Below, in pieces: positions 1-8,464 of a DNA stretch of 64,000 nucleotides; within the stretch, counting starts at the first letter, position 1; each line of letters begins with the position of its first letter. Below the pieces are notes generated by a model. The model saw nothing but the letters and a program-made list of their open reading frames with translations, made no database searches and had not been told where the DNA came from. The stretch lies in IMG/VR virus record IMGVR_UViG_3300042475_001686, positions 1 through 64,000 of that record; one strand, given 5' to 3'. Source of the DNA: a virus. Position numbers and translations under genes: made by a program.

Positions 1-146
1 TCCATCTCTGTCATTTCGCCAAACGTATACCAGTCTTTCCAAGGTTTATTGTTTTCATAATACTCAATAATTTCTTCAGGGTTTTTTAATGCATTGTGAA
101 AAACCCAAACAGTATCATGTATTTTTTCAATATTGAAATCAGGCAT
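1..146 (-). CDS. 2OG-Fe(II) oxygenase-like protein, N-terminal part
   Basis: Reads leftward off the window edge; 48 residues are visible. The N-terminus (MPDFNIEKIHDTVWVFHNAL, then a DWYTFGEM segment) resembles the N-terminus of the complete oxygenase at 2299-3189 (aromatic-rich NWQDWYIFGKK). Its ATG overlaps the stop of the upstream gene (TAATG), so it belongs to the same oxygenase operon. The catalytic part lies outside the window; the family call rests on the N-terminal similarity and the neighbours. Confidence 0.7.
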   Translation of the reverse strand, partial: MPDFNIEKIHDTVWVFHNALKNPEEIIEYYENNKPWKDWYTFGEMTEM

Positions 147-877
147 TACATGCCTGCGTTTCTGCTCAAATCCATATTATTGTGAATCCAGTGTCCAGGA
201 ACCATATACTTTACCCCAGACTTTACTGTATGTGCTGTATGGAAATATGGTGCATTTGCTGGGAATATAATAACGCTATTTGCCTTTGGCTTTATTCCAA
301 AGTCAATTGCTTTATTTGCAACTGCATCATCATAATCTAAATTTACTGGGGGAGCACCGTGCACCCATCCGTCTTTGCTATTCCAGCCTCCGTCATAATC
401 CTTTAACTGGAAAGATATTTCTCCTCCCTCACAATCATCATTTAAATACATAACTAGAGAGTACCTGAGTGTCTTGTCTCCATCTAATTGATCAAAGTGT
501 GCTCCCATTGCCATTCCAGTGTAATACTTTTTAATATTAAAAGTTGGAAATAGTCTTGGCTCATCAAAATCACCCATAGCCTCTGCATAATCTTTGCATA
601 CATTATAGAGAGTAGTCATTACTGCATCATAAATATATTTAGACTTTTCTCCAACATTACCGCCAAAGTTTGCTATTGAGTTTGGATCAAATGTTTTAGT
701 TTCTCCATATATGAAATCTTTATCATTAGAAGATGTCCACTTTTGCCAAACATTTACCTGAGAAATATCATCAGACTCCATGGTATCTAACTCATTCAGA
801 GTGGACATAAAATTATCAAAATTTTCTATAGCGTCTGTATAGTAATAAACTTTTGGATCTAAAATTTCTCTATTCAT
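146..877 (-). CDS. 2OG-Fe(II) oxygenase, prolyl 4-hydroxylase-like
   Basis: 243 aa. Double-stranded beta-helix dioxygenase that would couple 2-oxoglutarate decarboxylation to substrate hydroxylation. Visible iron ligands are H127-x-D129 (GAHFDQ) and distal H216, with K223 as probable 2OG anchor in SGVKYM; the YLNDDCEGGEISF strand before the KPKANSVIIFP strand is typical of P4Hc-type proteins. AGGAG precedes the ATG. First complete gene of a tightly packed minus-strand oxygenase array. The substrate is unknown; proline residues of the nearby fibre proteins are a guess. Confidence 0.92.
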   Translation of the reverse strand: MNREILDPKVYYYTDAIENFDNFMSTLNELDTMESDDISQVNVWQKWTSSNDKDFIYGETKTFDPNSIANFGGNVGEKSKYIYDAVMTTLYNVCKDYAEAMGDFDEPRLFPTFNIKKYYTGMAMGAHFDQLDGDKTLRYSLVMYLNDDCEGGEISFQLKDYDGGWNSKDGWVHGAPPVNLDYDDAVANKAIDFGIKPKANSVIIFPANAPYFHTAHTVKSGVKYMVPGHWIHNNMDLSRNAGM

Positions 878-885
878 TATTTCTC

Positions 886-1545
886 CTAGTATTTGTGTTT
901 TTCATAATGTCTTTTTTCCTTTACAAATCCAACTATAACATATCTTATTGGTCCGTCTTGAACATGCTTTACTCCATGCTCATGCTTACTATCTCCAGGG
1001 AAAAATAACAAATCTCCTGGCTTAGGTCTTAGTTCTAAATCCAGATTTTTAAAAAATAGTTCTCCCTCTGCATAATCATCATTGATATAAATAATTGTTG
1101 CATATCTTATAGAAGGATCAGTATCCTGATCAACATGAGACTTTAGTTGTACTTCTGGCTGCATTCTTTGGATTGTAGCAAGACCACTTAGTTCTAATTC
1201 TGGAAACGAATCAACTATAAGATCTGATAGTCTTTTATAGAAAATATGTTGTTCTTCATGATGCTTAATATTTAAGTTTTTGTCTACCCAATTTTGAGTA
1301 ATTTCAAACTTACCCTCAGCAACAAGATTGTCAACATCATCTCTTCCAAACTTTTCCATGCAAAAGTTTTTTAGGTTGCCCATATATTCAACTTCCCAGT
1401 CTTCTTGAGAAGCAGAATTAATAATACCCCAAACAAAGTCTAACTCTTCTTTTGTTAAGAAATCTTTGATAAGTAAAACCTCATCTGTTATTTCTTCAAA
1501 CTTAAGATTATTGGTAGTTAGGTTTTGTTTGAATTTATCAATCAT
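886..1545 (-). CDS. 2OG-Fe(II) oxygenase, prolyl 4-hydroxylase-like
   Basis: 219 aa. H137-x-D139 (SHVDQD), distal H190 (KHEHGV) and R201 (IRYVIV) give a complete 2-His-1-carboxylate plus 2OG-binding set; the YINDDYAEGELFF and RPKPGDLLFFPGD strands are family hallmarks. The start overlaps the end of the upstream oxygenase by 8 nt. The N-terminal 100 residues differ from the neighbours, suggesting a different substrate pocket rather than recent duplication. Confidence 0.92.
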   Translation of the reverse strand: MIDKFKQNLTTNNLKFEEITDEVLLIKDFLTKEELDFVWGIINSASQEDWEVEYMGNLKNFCMEKFGRDDVDNLVAEGKFEITQNWVDKNLNIKHHEEQHIFYKRLSDLIVDSFPELELSGLATIQRMQPEVQLKSHVDQDTDPSIRYATIIYINDDYAEGELFFKNLDLELRPKPGDLLFFPGDSKHEHGVKHVQDGPIRYVIVGFVKEKRHYEKHKY

Positions 1546-2302
1546 GAGGAATTACTCCTGTATCATCAACCTTATATTTATTACCATCAGCATCTAACTT
1601 CCAACCTTGCTTTAGCAACTCTTGCCATTCTGCTCTTTCAATCTCTTGTTTTGCTCTGGTTTCTTTCATCTCTTCTGCCCAGGCATCTCTTAGTTCTTGT
1701 GGATAAGCATCTTCTTCTCTATCATCCCAGAATGAGCCAATAGTGTATCTGACTCCTTTGGTTATTAGAGTTACCTCATGCATATTGTTGAATCCTCCGT
1801 CAAAAGCAGCAAGCATTCCAACTTTAGGCTGTATGCTTATCTCTTGATCTGAAAACTGTAGTAGTCCTCCCTCAAAGTCATCATTTAAATACAAAAATGC
1901 AGCATATCTACTTCTTGTAAAAGCACCAGAGTTGCCATGCTCATCTGTATTATCAGAATGTTTTCTTGCATAAGCACCTGGCTCCCACTTCTGAGTATGA
2001 TACCCAATTTGAGAAATTATGTTACGGTCAAGATCATGGACACTTGCAACAGCGTCAATGATGACCTCTTTTATTTGTGAAAAGATATCAGCAGGCAAGC
2101 CTTCAGAAAGAACATGTTCATCATCATCTTGAGGAAGAACAGAAGAATAAGATTCATAAAAAGATATTGGCATCCAACTAATTGTACCGAGTTCTGCATG
2201 CTTATCTAAAACCCTTACAAGTTTTGCAGCAGTATCAGCATCAATAAAGTTTTCATAAAGGACAATGTCCTTTGTCAGTCTATTTTTATTTTCTAGATTC
2301 AT
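1538..2302 (-). CDS. 2OG-Fe(II) oxygenase with charged C-terminal extension
   Basis: 254 aa. H115-x-D117 (RKHSDN), H175 (MHEVTL) and R185 (GVRYTI) are visible in a DSBH core with YLNDDFEGGLLQF. After the core, about 60 residues form a Lys/Glu/Trp-rich tail with probable coiled-coil character that the other paralogs lack. Overlaps the upstream gene by 4 nt (ATGA-type coupling) and the downstream gene by 8 nt. Confidence 0.9.
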   Translation of the reverse strand: MNLENKNRLTKDIVLYENFIDADTAAKLVRVLDKHAELGTISWMPISFYESYSSVLPQDDDEHVLSEGLPADIFSQIKEVIIDAVASVHDLDRNIISQIGYHTQKWEPGAYARKHSDNTDEHGNSGAFTRSRYAAFLYLNDDFEGGLLQFSDQEISIQPKVGMLAAFDGGFNNMHEVTLITKGVRYTIGSFWDDREEDAYPQELRDAWAEEMKETRAKQEIERAEWQELLKQGWKLDADGNKYKVDDTGVIPHD

Positions 2303-3189
2303 TTTATTCTAATTGCTCCTTCTATGACAGTTCTCTGTGGATGTTCTGTCATATAATCTTCTTGCATTTTTCTAAATACTTCAGGCCATTCTTCTTTGCC
2401 ATACTCTTCTTCCTTCTTTTTCCACTCATCAGAAGCGTCTTCGTAAACCTGCCAGTACATTCTTGTAAAGAACTTTTCATTTTCTTTACAGTTTTCTGCA
2501 GCATGTAGGTATACCTCGTTATCTTTAGTAAGGTAATCAGGATGTCCAGATGGAAAAACCAAGAAATCTCCAGCCTTTGGCTTGTAGTTAATAAGTTTAT
2601 TTCCTATAGCAAAATCTACCCCACCCTTTAAATAGTTATCATTCAAATATGTGGTTGTAGTAAGTACAAACTTATATCCTGGACTCTTTATTGATTCTCT
2701 AATATAATCAGAATGGTATCTCATTGCAAGTTCCCCGCCATTCCACTCTGATCCTTCTGAGTCTACAAAATAACGACATAGGGATGGGCCAGTCCAATTC
2801 CATTTAGGGTGATCTACTCCATAAGAACGAACTGTTTCATTTTTTTCATCTGGTATAGATAGGTTATGCTTTGACATATAGTCATTATTTACCAAATGGA
2901 ATGCTCTAACTAATTCTGTGATAAAGTATCTCTGATCCTCCTGAACCTTACTTGTTGGATCTATATCTTTTAAAATCTTAAGTTCTGTTGCAGTTTTATC
3001 AAAATGAAGTCCGAACTTTTCAATCTTTTTACCGAAGATATACCAATCTTGCCAATTTTCCCATATTGCATCATCATAATCATTAACTGAATCTTTAGCA
3101 ATCTGATACATTCTTTCTGGATCTTCAAATACATTGTTGTAAACAAATATATTTGGATATATCTCTTCTGCTGTAAAGTTTGTACTCAT
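2299..3189 (-). CDS. 2OG-Fe(II) oxygenase, long N-terminal domain
   Basis: 296 aa, the longest of the array. H159-x-D161 (RYHSDY), H229 (YLHAAEN) and R243 (FTRMYW) form the active site; TYLNDNYLKGGVDF replaces the usual LNDD strand. About 140 residues precede the catalytic core and resemble the visible N-terminus at the window's left edge. No strong Shine-Dalgarno sequence is seen (GGGGAATAATGTAATTATG), so coupling to the upstream gene is likely. Confidence 0.9.
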   Translation of the reverse strand: MSTNFTAEEIYPNIFVYNNVFEDPERMYQIAKDSVNDYDDAIWENWQDWYIFGKKIEKFGLHFDKTATELKILKDIDPTSKVQEDQRYFITELVRAFHLVNNDYMSKHNLSIPDEKNETVRSYGVDHPKWNWTGPSLCRYFVDSEGSEWNGGELAMRYHSDYIRESIKSPGYKFVLTTTTYLNDNYLKGGVDFAIGNKLINYKPKAGDFLVFPSGHPDYLTKDNEVYLHAAENCKENEKFFTRMYWQVYEDASDEWKKKEEEYGKEEWPEVFRKMQEDYMTEHPQRTVIEGAIRIK

Positions 3190-3191
3190 AA

Positions 3192-3944
3192 TTACATTAT
3201 TCCCCTTCTAGGATCCCACTGTGATGTCTGTTCAGCAGTAGGGAAAATCCTATAATACTCTTTATTAAAATCTGGCTTAATCTCTCCAGTATGTTCTAAA
3301 ATTTCCCAAAAGAATGGGCAAGTATATCTATCTCCACTTATTACTTCTGATACACCGTGTACATAGTTCATATCGCCTGGGAAGAAATATGCAGAACCTC
3401 TTTTTGGCTTAAACTGTATTCCCTGATTTGGGAAATAGAGTTCTCCTCCTACATAGTCATCGTTTATATAGAATAAACTTGCTATGTCGTAATAAGGAAA
3501 GTCATTGGGCTTTCCAGCGTCTGGTCCAGAGTGTAATTCTTTATCTGCATGCGGAAGTTGATAATATCCTGGTGGCCACTTTACAATTGTTTGTCCTGTT
3601 GGTTGAACTTTTACTTTAAAAAAATCTTCAATGATTGGCTGAAGTCTATTAAAAAGTCCTACTATAACAGGAACAATTTCTGGATTATTTTTATTTAATG
3701 ATGGGGCACTAGCAACTCTATCTTTCCAATATCCAGCATCATATATTACAGTACCGTTTTCGTTTTTATGGCTTTCGGTTACATCCCAAACAGTGATGCT
3801 TCTGGCTGCATTATCTAAAAAGTCAACCTCTTCTTGTGTCATAAAGTTTTCTAGTTCAATAATATTTTCAGGACCACTTCCGAAAAACCCTGATGGGGTT
3901 AAGGATGGTTTTCTAACAACCTCTACTGCTTCTTCTGGCATCAT
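3192..3944 (-). CDS. 2OG-Fe(II) oxygenase, prolyl 4-hydroxylase-like
   Basis: About 250 aa. H-A-D (LPHADK, near residue 132), H of YVHGVSE (near 196) and R of GDRYTC (near 206) form the active site; FYINDDYVGGELYFP is intact. Three ATGs stand in a row. TATAAT (3951-3956) lies exactly 6 nt upstream of the second, so I place the start at 3944 and expect a leaderless mRNA. This promoter may drive the first part of the oxygenase array. Confidence 0.9.
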   Translation of the reverse strand: MMPEEAVEVVRKPSLTPSGFFGSGPENIIELENFMTQEEVDFLDNAARSITVWDVTESHKNENGTVIYDAGYWKDRVASAPSLNKNNPEIVPVIVGLFNRLQPIIEDFFKVKVQPTGQTIVKWPPGYYQLPHADKELHSGPDAGKPNDFPYYDIASLFYINDDYVGGELYFPNQGIQFKPKRGSAYFFPGDMNYVHGVSEVISGDRYTCPFFWEILEHTGEIKPDFNKEYYRIFPTAEQTSQWDPRRGIM

Positions 3945-3956
3945 CATTATATTATA
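3945..3956 (-). promoter_or_regulatory. leaderless -10 (TATAAT-N6-ATG)
   Basis: TATAAT at 3951-3956 on the minus strand with six bases before the second ATG of the oxygenase gene and no Shine-Dalgarno sequence between. This matches the spacing found at many other genes of the window. Confidence 0.7.
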
Positions 3957-4667
3957 TCACCCTGTTACCGTATTATCTTTTACAGAAAGTCTTAATGTCT
4001 TCACTTCATGAGAACCTAAAGACTCTCCCTTTTCATTTACTGCATCTCTATACCAGTCTGTCCACTGCCCAGATGAATTGACAACCTGTGCTGCCTGCCC
4101 ATAGTCTGACAGAGCCTTAAGCCTTAAGCCACCTTCATCAGTATAATTATTAATCTCGATAGAGGTATTGTTTAAGTGAGTTAGAGAAATAGGAATAATT
4201 GTAGCAATTGGAGTTCCTGCCTTTATTACAGTCTCAACATTTGCCCTTTTTGCCTTAATAGCAAGTGGTAATGGATTATCATAAAATGATGTGCTAATTA
4301 AATTTGATAATGTTTCAAAGTCTTCATTAAAATAATTAACTGGATTAATTGTTAAAATGCTTACATCTGGATCTGTTCTAAATACCAAAGATGTATTGAG
4401 ACTTACTGTAGATTGACCTCTTCCAGCATAGGAACCTTCTGGACTCGTAATAGTTATATGTTGATCTGTTTGATCATTAATACCGTCCCATGTAAATACT
4501 ATATCCTGAGTACAAGAAATATTCCATCCTACGACATTAGCCTGAGTTACTGGAAAACATCTGTATGCATGCTTTTCAGAAGTTACATCCATCCAATCTC
4601 TTTTTATAGACATTGGTTCTATTTTGAAAATTCCACCATGCATTTTTTCTACAGATATATTAAACAT
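3957..4667 (-). CDS. DUF6065-like protein
   Basis: 236 aa, function unknown. Sequence features (CFPVTQANVVGW, a later WDG, and AGTPIATIIPISL near the C-terminal third) parallel the protein at 5359-6135, which has ITFTKN and GTPYLQVLPFKREN at matching places; the two are distant paralogs. I associate them with DUF6065 from memory only. It sits between oxygenase genes, with its stop just before the next promoter, suggesting partnership with the oxygenases or their substrates. Confidence 0.6.
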   Translation of the reverse strand: MFNISVEKMHGGIFKIEPMSIKRDWMDVTSEKHAYRCFPVTQANVVGWNISCTQDIVFTWDGINDQTDQHITITSPEGSYAGRGQSTVSLNTSLVFRTDPDVSILTINPVNYFNEDFETLSNLISTSFYDNPLPLAIKAKRANVETVIKAGTPIATIIPISLTHLNNTSIEINNYTDEGGLRLKALSDYGQAAQVVNSSGQWTDWYRDAVNEKGESLGSHEVKTLRLSVKDNTVTG

Positions 4668-5350
4668 TATTCATTTTCCCACTTTGGATCATACATGTCT
4701 GGAGTATGAAACTTTTTGCTATAGTCTAGCATTGTTACAATAGAATATTTTGTTCCAGAGTGAACTGGCATTGCTTGATGTGGATACATAAAGTTAGAAG
4801 GGAAGATATATAAATCTCCTGCCTTTGGTTTAATATTTAAGTCCTGTAATCTAAAATATAACTCTCCGCCATCGTAATCATCATTGATGTATGCTACCAA
4901 AGATACGGTACAGTTATACGAATAACCGTGGTCATGATGTTCCTTGAAGTGCTGACCTGGACCATACTTAATAAAGTTAAATGCTTCCCAATACTTTAGT
5001 GGCATAATGTTGTAATCTCTACGATAGTCATCAACTGCTGGAGCCTGTGCATCATAAACATCCTGCCATATTTTTTGTAACAATAAAGACTCTTCGCTTG
5101 GATCTGACTCAATGTCTGTCTTTTTATACTTAAAATCATAGCAATCACGATAGTCTGGCATTAATTGCTGATACCCAACATATGCTGGTAGCCAGTGATA
5201 TCTTTTTCCTTCTGGAGATAACTCTCCCCAAGGTGCTGGACTGCCCAAGACATCTTCCAATCTATTTATAATATCTAAATTTGGTTTAATAACATTTCTA
5301 TAAACCGTTATTCCATGACCAAGACTTTCTTTTTCTGTCCAAGTTGACAT
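4667..5350 (-). CDS. 2OG-Fe(II) oxygenase, prolyl 4-hydroxylase-like
   Basis: 227 aa from the chosen start. H138-x-D140 (EHHDHG), H191 (YPHQAMP) and K201 (GTKYSIV) are the expected metal and 2OG residues; YINDDYDGGELYF and KPKAGDLYIFPSN are intact. A longer frame begins at 5383, but AGGAG stands 5 nt before the ATG at 5350 and the longer start would overlap the upstream gene by 25 nt, so 5350 is preferred. Closest in appearance to the enzyme at 6135-6842. Confidence 0.92.
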   Translation of the reverse strand: MSTWTEKESLGHGITVYRNVIKPNLDIINRLEDVLGSPAPWGELSPEGKRYHWLPAYVGYQQLMPDYRDCYDFKYKKTDIESDPSEESLLLQKIWQDVYDAQAPAVDDYRRDYNIMPLKYWEAFNFIKYGPGQHFKEHHDHGYSYNCTVSLVAYINDDYDGGELYFRLQDLNIKPKAGDLYIFPSNFMYPHQAMPVHSGTKYSIVTMLDYSKKFHTPDMYDPKWENE

Positions 5351-5358
5351 CTTTGCTC

Positions 5359-6135
5359 CTATTTGTATTCTCTTCTTGTCCAAACTTTATCTTTGTATAC
5401 CCCGCCATCTGGCTGGCGATAAAAGTTTGCGTTATCTACCATTTTACCATAGATCTTGCTTGACTCCAAAATGTCAATATCATGTTGCCAATTTTCTCTT
5501 TTAAAAGGCAATACTTGTAAATATGGAGTTCCTGCTGGGATTGTTCCTTCCCAACCATCTACAATAAAAAATGGAAAACTTCCTAATACTTCTACCTTAT
5601 CAGAATCCACTACTCCTGTTGTATTAAGAAATGGTAGATCAAACCTATTCATTGGGGTCATGAATAAAGCACTGTATCCTTCTGGCAGCCTCATTCCCCA
5701 GTCTGGCATCCATGCAAAATGATCTTTATAGTATCCTTTAGGGTGTTCAAATTGTGGCATCTGTGGCCTTGCTGTACAAAAATCTTTATACATTTCATTT
5801 TGAATTTTCATATCTAGAGATCCTCTAGAGTTTTTAGTAAATGTTATATCACAAGGAGTTTTAAAAACATACCCAGTAATAAAAGCATCCATAATTGCTG
5901 GACAGGCTTTCCATGTTGGTATCATTCCATAATCGTCTGTTGTTCCAGGTTTTGGGAATGGACACACCTCTCTTGGTGCTTTATAGTATTCTCCATTTAC
6001 AGGATTTTTAGCAAACCTATCTGCATCCTTATACCATTGTGGTATTTCTTTTTGTGTTGGAGTTGGAGTAGACTTACTTTTTTCTGTTAGCCAAGGCCTG
6101 TATGCCTTAAAAGATACTAAATTGTACTCATCCAT
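5359..6135 (-). CDS. DUF6065-like protein
   Basis: 258 aa, function unknown. The N-terminal third is rich in Pro/Lys/Trp (PWLTEKSKSTPTP, IPQWYKDADRF), followed by VCPFPKPGTTDD, WKACPAIMDAF and a C-terminal AGTPYLQVLPFKRENW segment. Paralogous to 3957-4667. Its start overlaps the stop of the upstream oxygenase (TAATG). The alternation oxygenase / DUF6065-like / oxygenase / DUF6065-like suggests a functional pairing; no catalytic residues are evident to me. Confidence 0.6.
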   Translation of the reverse strand: MDEYNLVSFKAYRPWLTEKSKSTPTPTQKEIPQWYKDADRFAKNPVNGEYYKAPREVCPFPKPGTTDDYGMIPTWKACPAIMDAFITGYVFKTPCDITFTKNSRGSLDMKIQNEMYKDFCTARPQMPQFEHPKGYYKDHFAWMPDWGMRLPEGYSALFMTPMNRFDLPFLNTTGVVDSDKVEVLGSFPFFIVDGWEGTIPAGTPYLQVLPFKRENWQHDIDILESSKIYGKMVDNANFYRQPDGGVYKDKVWTRREYK

Positions 6136-6842
6136 TACTTATGACCTAACTCATTAATATCAGTCATGATTACGACACAATATTTTGTACCGCTCTTCAT
6201 TGGAAGAGATGCATGCTCATAAATGTAGTTAGATGGGAAAACCGCAATATCTCCGACTCTTGGCTTATGAATATATCCATCTAAGCGTGGGAACTGAATT
6301 TCTCCGCCATCATAGTCGTCATTGATATATATAACTGCTGAAACTGTAGCATTGTAGGCTGGTCCATGGTCAGCATGAATATTGAAGTGTTTTCCTTCAC
6401 CTTCATACTTTACAAAATTAAATGCCTCATAATAGACAACACTAATTCCCCAATACGCTGCATAATTATCTATACAAAACTTTAATTTTTGATAAATTTC
6501 TTCATGAAGATCTATTAACTCTCCATTAAATTCATCTCTTGGCCCTAAGTTTTCTTGCTTATATTTAAAGTCTACACAATCTCTTGCTTTCTTGATTGGT
6601 GTTGTTGAATTAGTTACCTGTGCTTCTGACCAAGCATATCTCTTAGTGCCGTCTAAATTTGACTCAAGTGTTTTAATATATCTATCGGCATCATCTTTAC
6701 TAAAAACATTTCTATAAATATTAAGACCAAGGCCAGGATTTTCTACAACTATTCCACTAGGCAGGGTGCTTGTTGGATATCTATTTGATGCGGTCTCAGA
6801 TCTATCTTTTGTAAACCAGTGGTTTTGATTCTCATCATACAT
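6135..6842 (-). CDS. 2OG-Fe(II) oxygenase, prolyl 4-hydroxylase-like
   Basis: 235 aa. H156-x-D158 (NIHADHG), H210 (YEHASLP) and K220 (GTKYCVV) are visible with YINDDYDGGEIQFP. AAGGAG precedes the ATG. Paralog of 4667-5350: both have CxDFKYK near residue 90 and YxEAFNFxKY before the HxD motif. First gene of this array when read in the direction of transcription. Confidence 0.92.
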   Translation of the reverse strand: MYDENQNHWFTKDRSETASNRYPTSTLPSGIVVENPGLGLNIYRNVFSKDDADRYIKTLESNLDGTKRYAWSEAQVTNSTTPIKKARDCVDFKYKQENLGPRDEFNGELIDLHEEIYQKLKFCIDNYAAYWGISVVYYEAFNFVKYEGEGKHFNIHADHGPAYNATVSAVIYINDDYDGGEIQFPRLDGYIHKPRVGDIAVFPSNYIYEHASLPMKSGTKYCVVIMTDINELGHK

Positions 6843-6890
6843 AGTTATTTTTCTCCTTGTTAATATAGTATATCATAAATATGAAAAATT

Positions 6891-7352
6891 TTAATTGCTT
6901 TCTGGTGGGTAAAAATTATTTCCATCCCACAAATAACCCAAAACTACTTCTGGAAAGTCTGTGGCATCTAGGCCTATAACTTTTGATGTCATTGCAGCCT
7001 GCCATTTTTGACTATAAAACTCATCTACCTTTTTTATAAGATGTGCTCCAAAAACAACCTTATCAGTATTTAAAAATGCATAGGATATAAAGTTTTCATG
7101 TACTTCAATTCTATTTATTGTTGTTTTGGGAATAAACTTTGTACCGTCCCAAATTGATCCTATATCAAATGTTTTTGGGGTAGGGTTTAAACTAGAAACA
7201 TCAATAACCTCTACATCATTATTTGAAAATCCTTCAGACCAACGCTTTAAAGGATCTGGATACTGTTCTGTAACAAAAAATATATCAAAAACTTCATATA
7301 TATTTTCAAACTCTTCTAATTTTACAGCAAATACAAATTTTTTTTCAATCAC
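6891..7352 (-). CDS. hypothetical virion-associated protein with WDG repeats
   Basis: 153 aa, unrecognised. Two short repeats, GSIWDGTKFIP near residue 66 and GYLWDGNNFYPP at the C-terminus, resemble the GxxWDGxxF motif common at the ends of phage tail-associated proteins. Starts with GTG (GGAG 5 nt upstream) overlapping the stop of the zinc-ribbon gene. Confidence 0.55.
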   Translation of the reverse strand: MIEKKFVFAVKLEEFENIYEVFDIFFVTEQYPDPLKRWSEGFSNNDVEVIDVSSLNPTPKTFDIGSIWDGTKFIPKTTINRIEVHENFISYAFLNTDKVVFGAHLIKKVDEFYSQKWQAAMTSKVIGLDATDFPEVVLGYLWDGNNFYPPESN

Positions 7353-7591
7353 AAAGACTCCTTACTCCAAAAGCCTAAAGGACATTCTGCATTTTTTAAT
7401 TTAGTTTTTGCTACCATAAAACATCCACATTTTGTGCACTGTTTCGTAGCCTGTACTAAATGTGGACAAGCATTACATATAGACATTCTAGATTCAACTA
7501 TTTTTGTATCATTAATTAATTGTTTTGGATCTAATAAATGCCAAGGACGTGAGTCCCCAAGATTTTTTTTCCAATTTGACCAACCACTCAT
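7349..7591 (-). CDS. small zinc-ribbon protein, copy 1 (DUF6171-like)
   Basis: 80 aa. Eight-residue-spaced Cys pairs, CNACPHL...TKQCTKCGCFM...CPLGFW, suggest one or two structural zinc sites. Preceded by a conserved RPWHLLDP segment. Two further paralogs lie at 16375-16614 and 26177-26380 with the same RPWHLL/LFDP, CxxC, CxKCGC and CPxGxW landmarks. TATACT is 7 nt upstream of the ATG, so the mRNA is probably leaderless. Function unknown. Confidence 0.75.
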   Translation of the reverse strand: MSGWSNWKKNLGDSRPWHLLDPKQLINDTKIVESRMSICNACPHLVQATKQCTKCGCFMVAKTKLKNAECPLGFWSKESL

Positions 7592-7604
7592 ACTTAATAG
7601 TATA
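7592..7604 (-). promoter_or_regulatory. leaderless -10 (TATACT-N7-ATG)
   Basis: TATACT (minus strand, 7599-7604) is seven bases before the ATG of the zinc-ribbon gene, with no Shine-Dalgarno sequence between. Confidence 0.55.
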
Positions 7605-7624
7605 TCACATCAGGTTTTGATGTT

Positions 7625-8416
7625 CTATACTACTTGGTCGTAGATTGCTTTATCTATATTGTCAAAAGATTCAATTCTTGCAATTTCATCTGAAGAAAGA
7701 GCGTCAAGAATGTCTGCTGTAGATGAAGGACCAGAAGGTAGTTCTGATGAACCTTCATTTACAACCTTGCTCATATCAAATGTTATATTTACATTATAGT
7801 TTTCATTAAACCATGCTGATATATCTTGACATGTTAAGTTAAGATTATCGTACTTATGCACAGAATAGAATGAAGATAAGTTACTCATAGCATTTTCTAA
7901 ACTAGTATTTTCATTACCAACAAACCAGGAAAATGCTTTTGATGTTGCAAGATCTTTGACTGCCTGAAGTTTATATTTATTTTGAGTAAATAACTCTGCA
8001 TCAAAAATCATAGAATCGGCAGGGTTACATATAAATCTTGCCTGCATATTTTTATGAATTTCAAAATTTGGATCATCAAAAACATAGTGCTTAAATTTAT
8101 CTGTTATTGATTCAAATTTAGTATAATCTGATCTTTTACTAAATACTCTATCATATAAATAAACAAAGATACTTGCTCTTACTTCTACTGGGTTTCTAAC
8201 TACTGACACAACATCTATATCTGGATTAACTGTTATTGGATATGTTCCCCAGTGCCCCGCAAGAAATACTTGTTCTGAAAGATTAACAGTATGAGGAGTA
8301 TATCCATCTCTTGTGTAATATGACAAGGAATTAGCATCTAAAACTGGAGATACAGATTCCTTTATAAAGTTTCCACCTGTTCTTGGTGAATGTAACACAT
8401 ATAGTTGCTTAGTCAT
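7625..8416 (-). CDS. sulfotransferase-like protein
   Basis: 263 aa. The N-terminal VLHSPRTGGNFIKE matches the 5'-phosphosulfate-binding loop of PAPS sulfotransferases and the downstream VVSVVRNPVEVRASIF matches the 3'-phosphate-binding block; GHWGTYP lies between, as in the family. Would transfer sulfate from PAPS to a sugar or tyrosine acceptor, which cannot be told from sequence. GAGGAG precedes the ATG. It lies directly downstream of a repeat-containing fibre gene, so virion decoration is a reasonable guess. Confidence 0.75.
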   Translation of the reverse strand: MTKQLYVLHSPRTGGNFIKESVSPVLDANSLSYYTRDGYTPHTVNLSEQVFLAGHWGTYPITVNPDIDVVSVVRNPVEVRASIFVYLYDRVFSKRSDYTKFESITDKFKHYVFDDPNFEIHKNMQARFICNPADSMIFDAELFTQNKYKLQAVKDLATSKAFSWFVGNENTSLENAMSNLSSFYSVHKYDNLNLTCQDISAWFNENYNVNITFDMSKVVNEGSSELPSGPSSTADILDALSSDEIARIESFDNIDKAIYDQVV

Positions 8417-8464
8417 TTTGCTCCTCTACTATCTTTGTTTTAGTTATCATCATATCATATTCCT

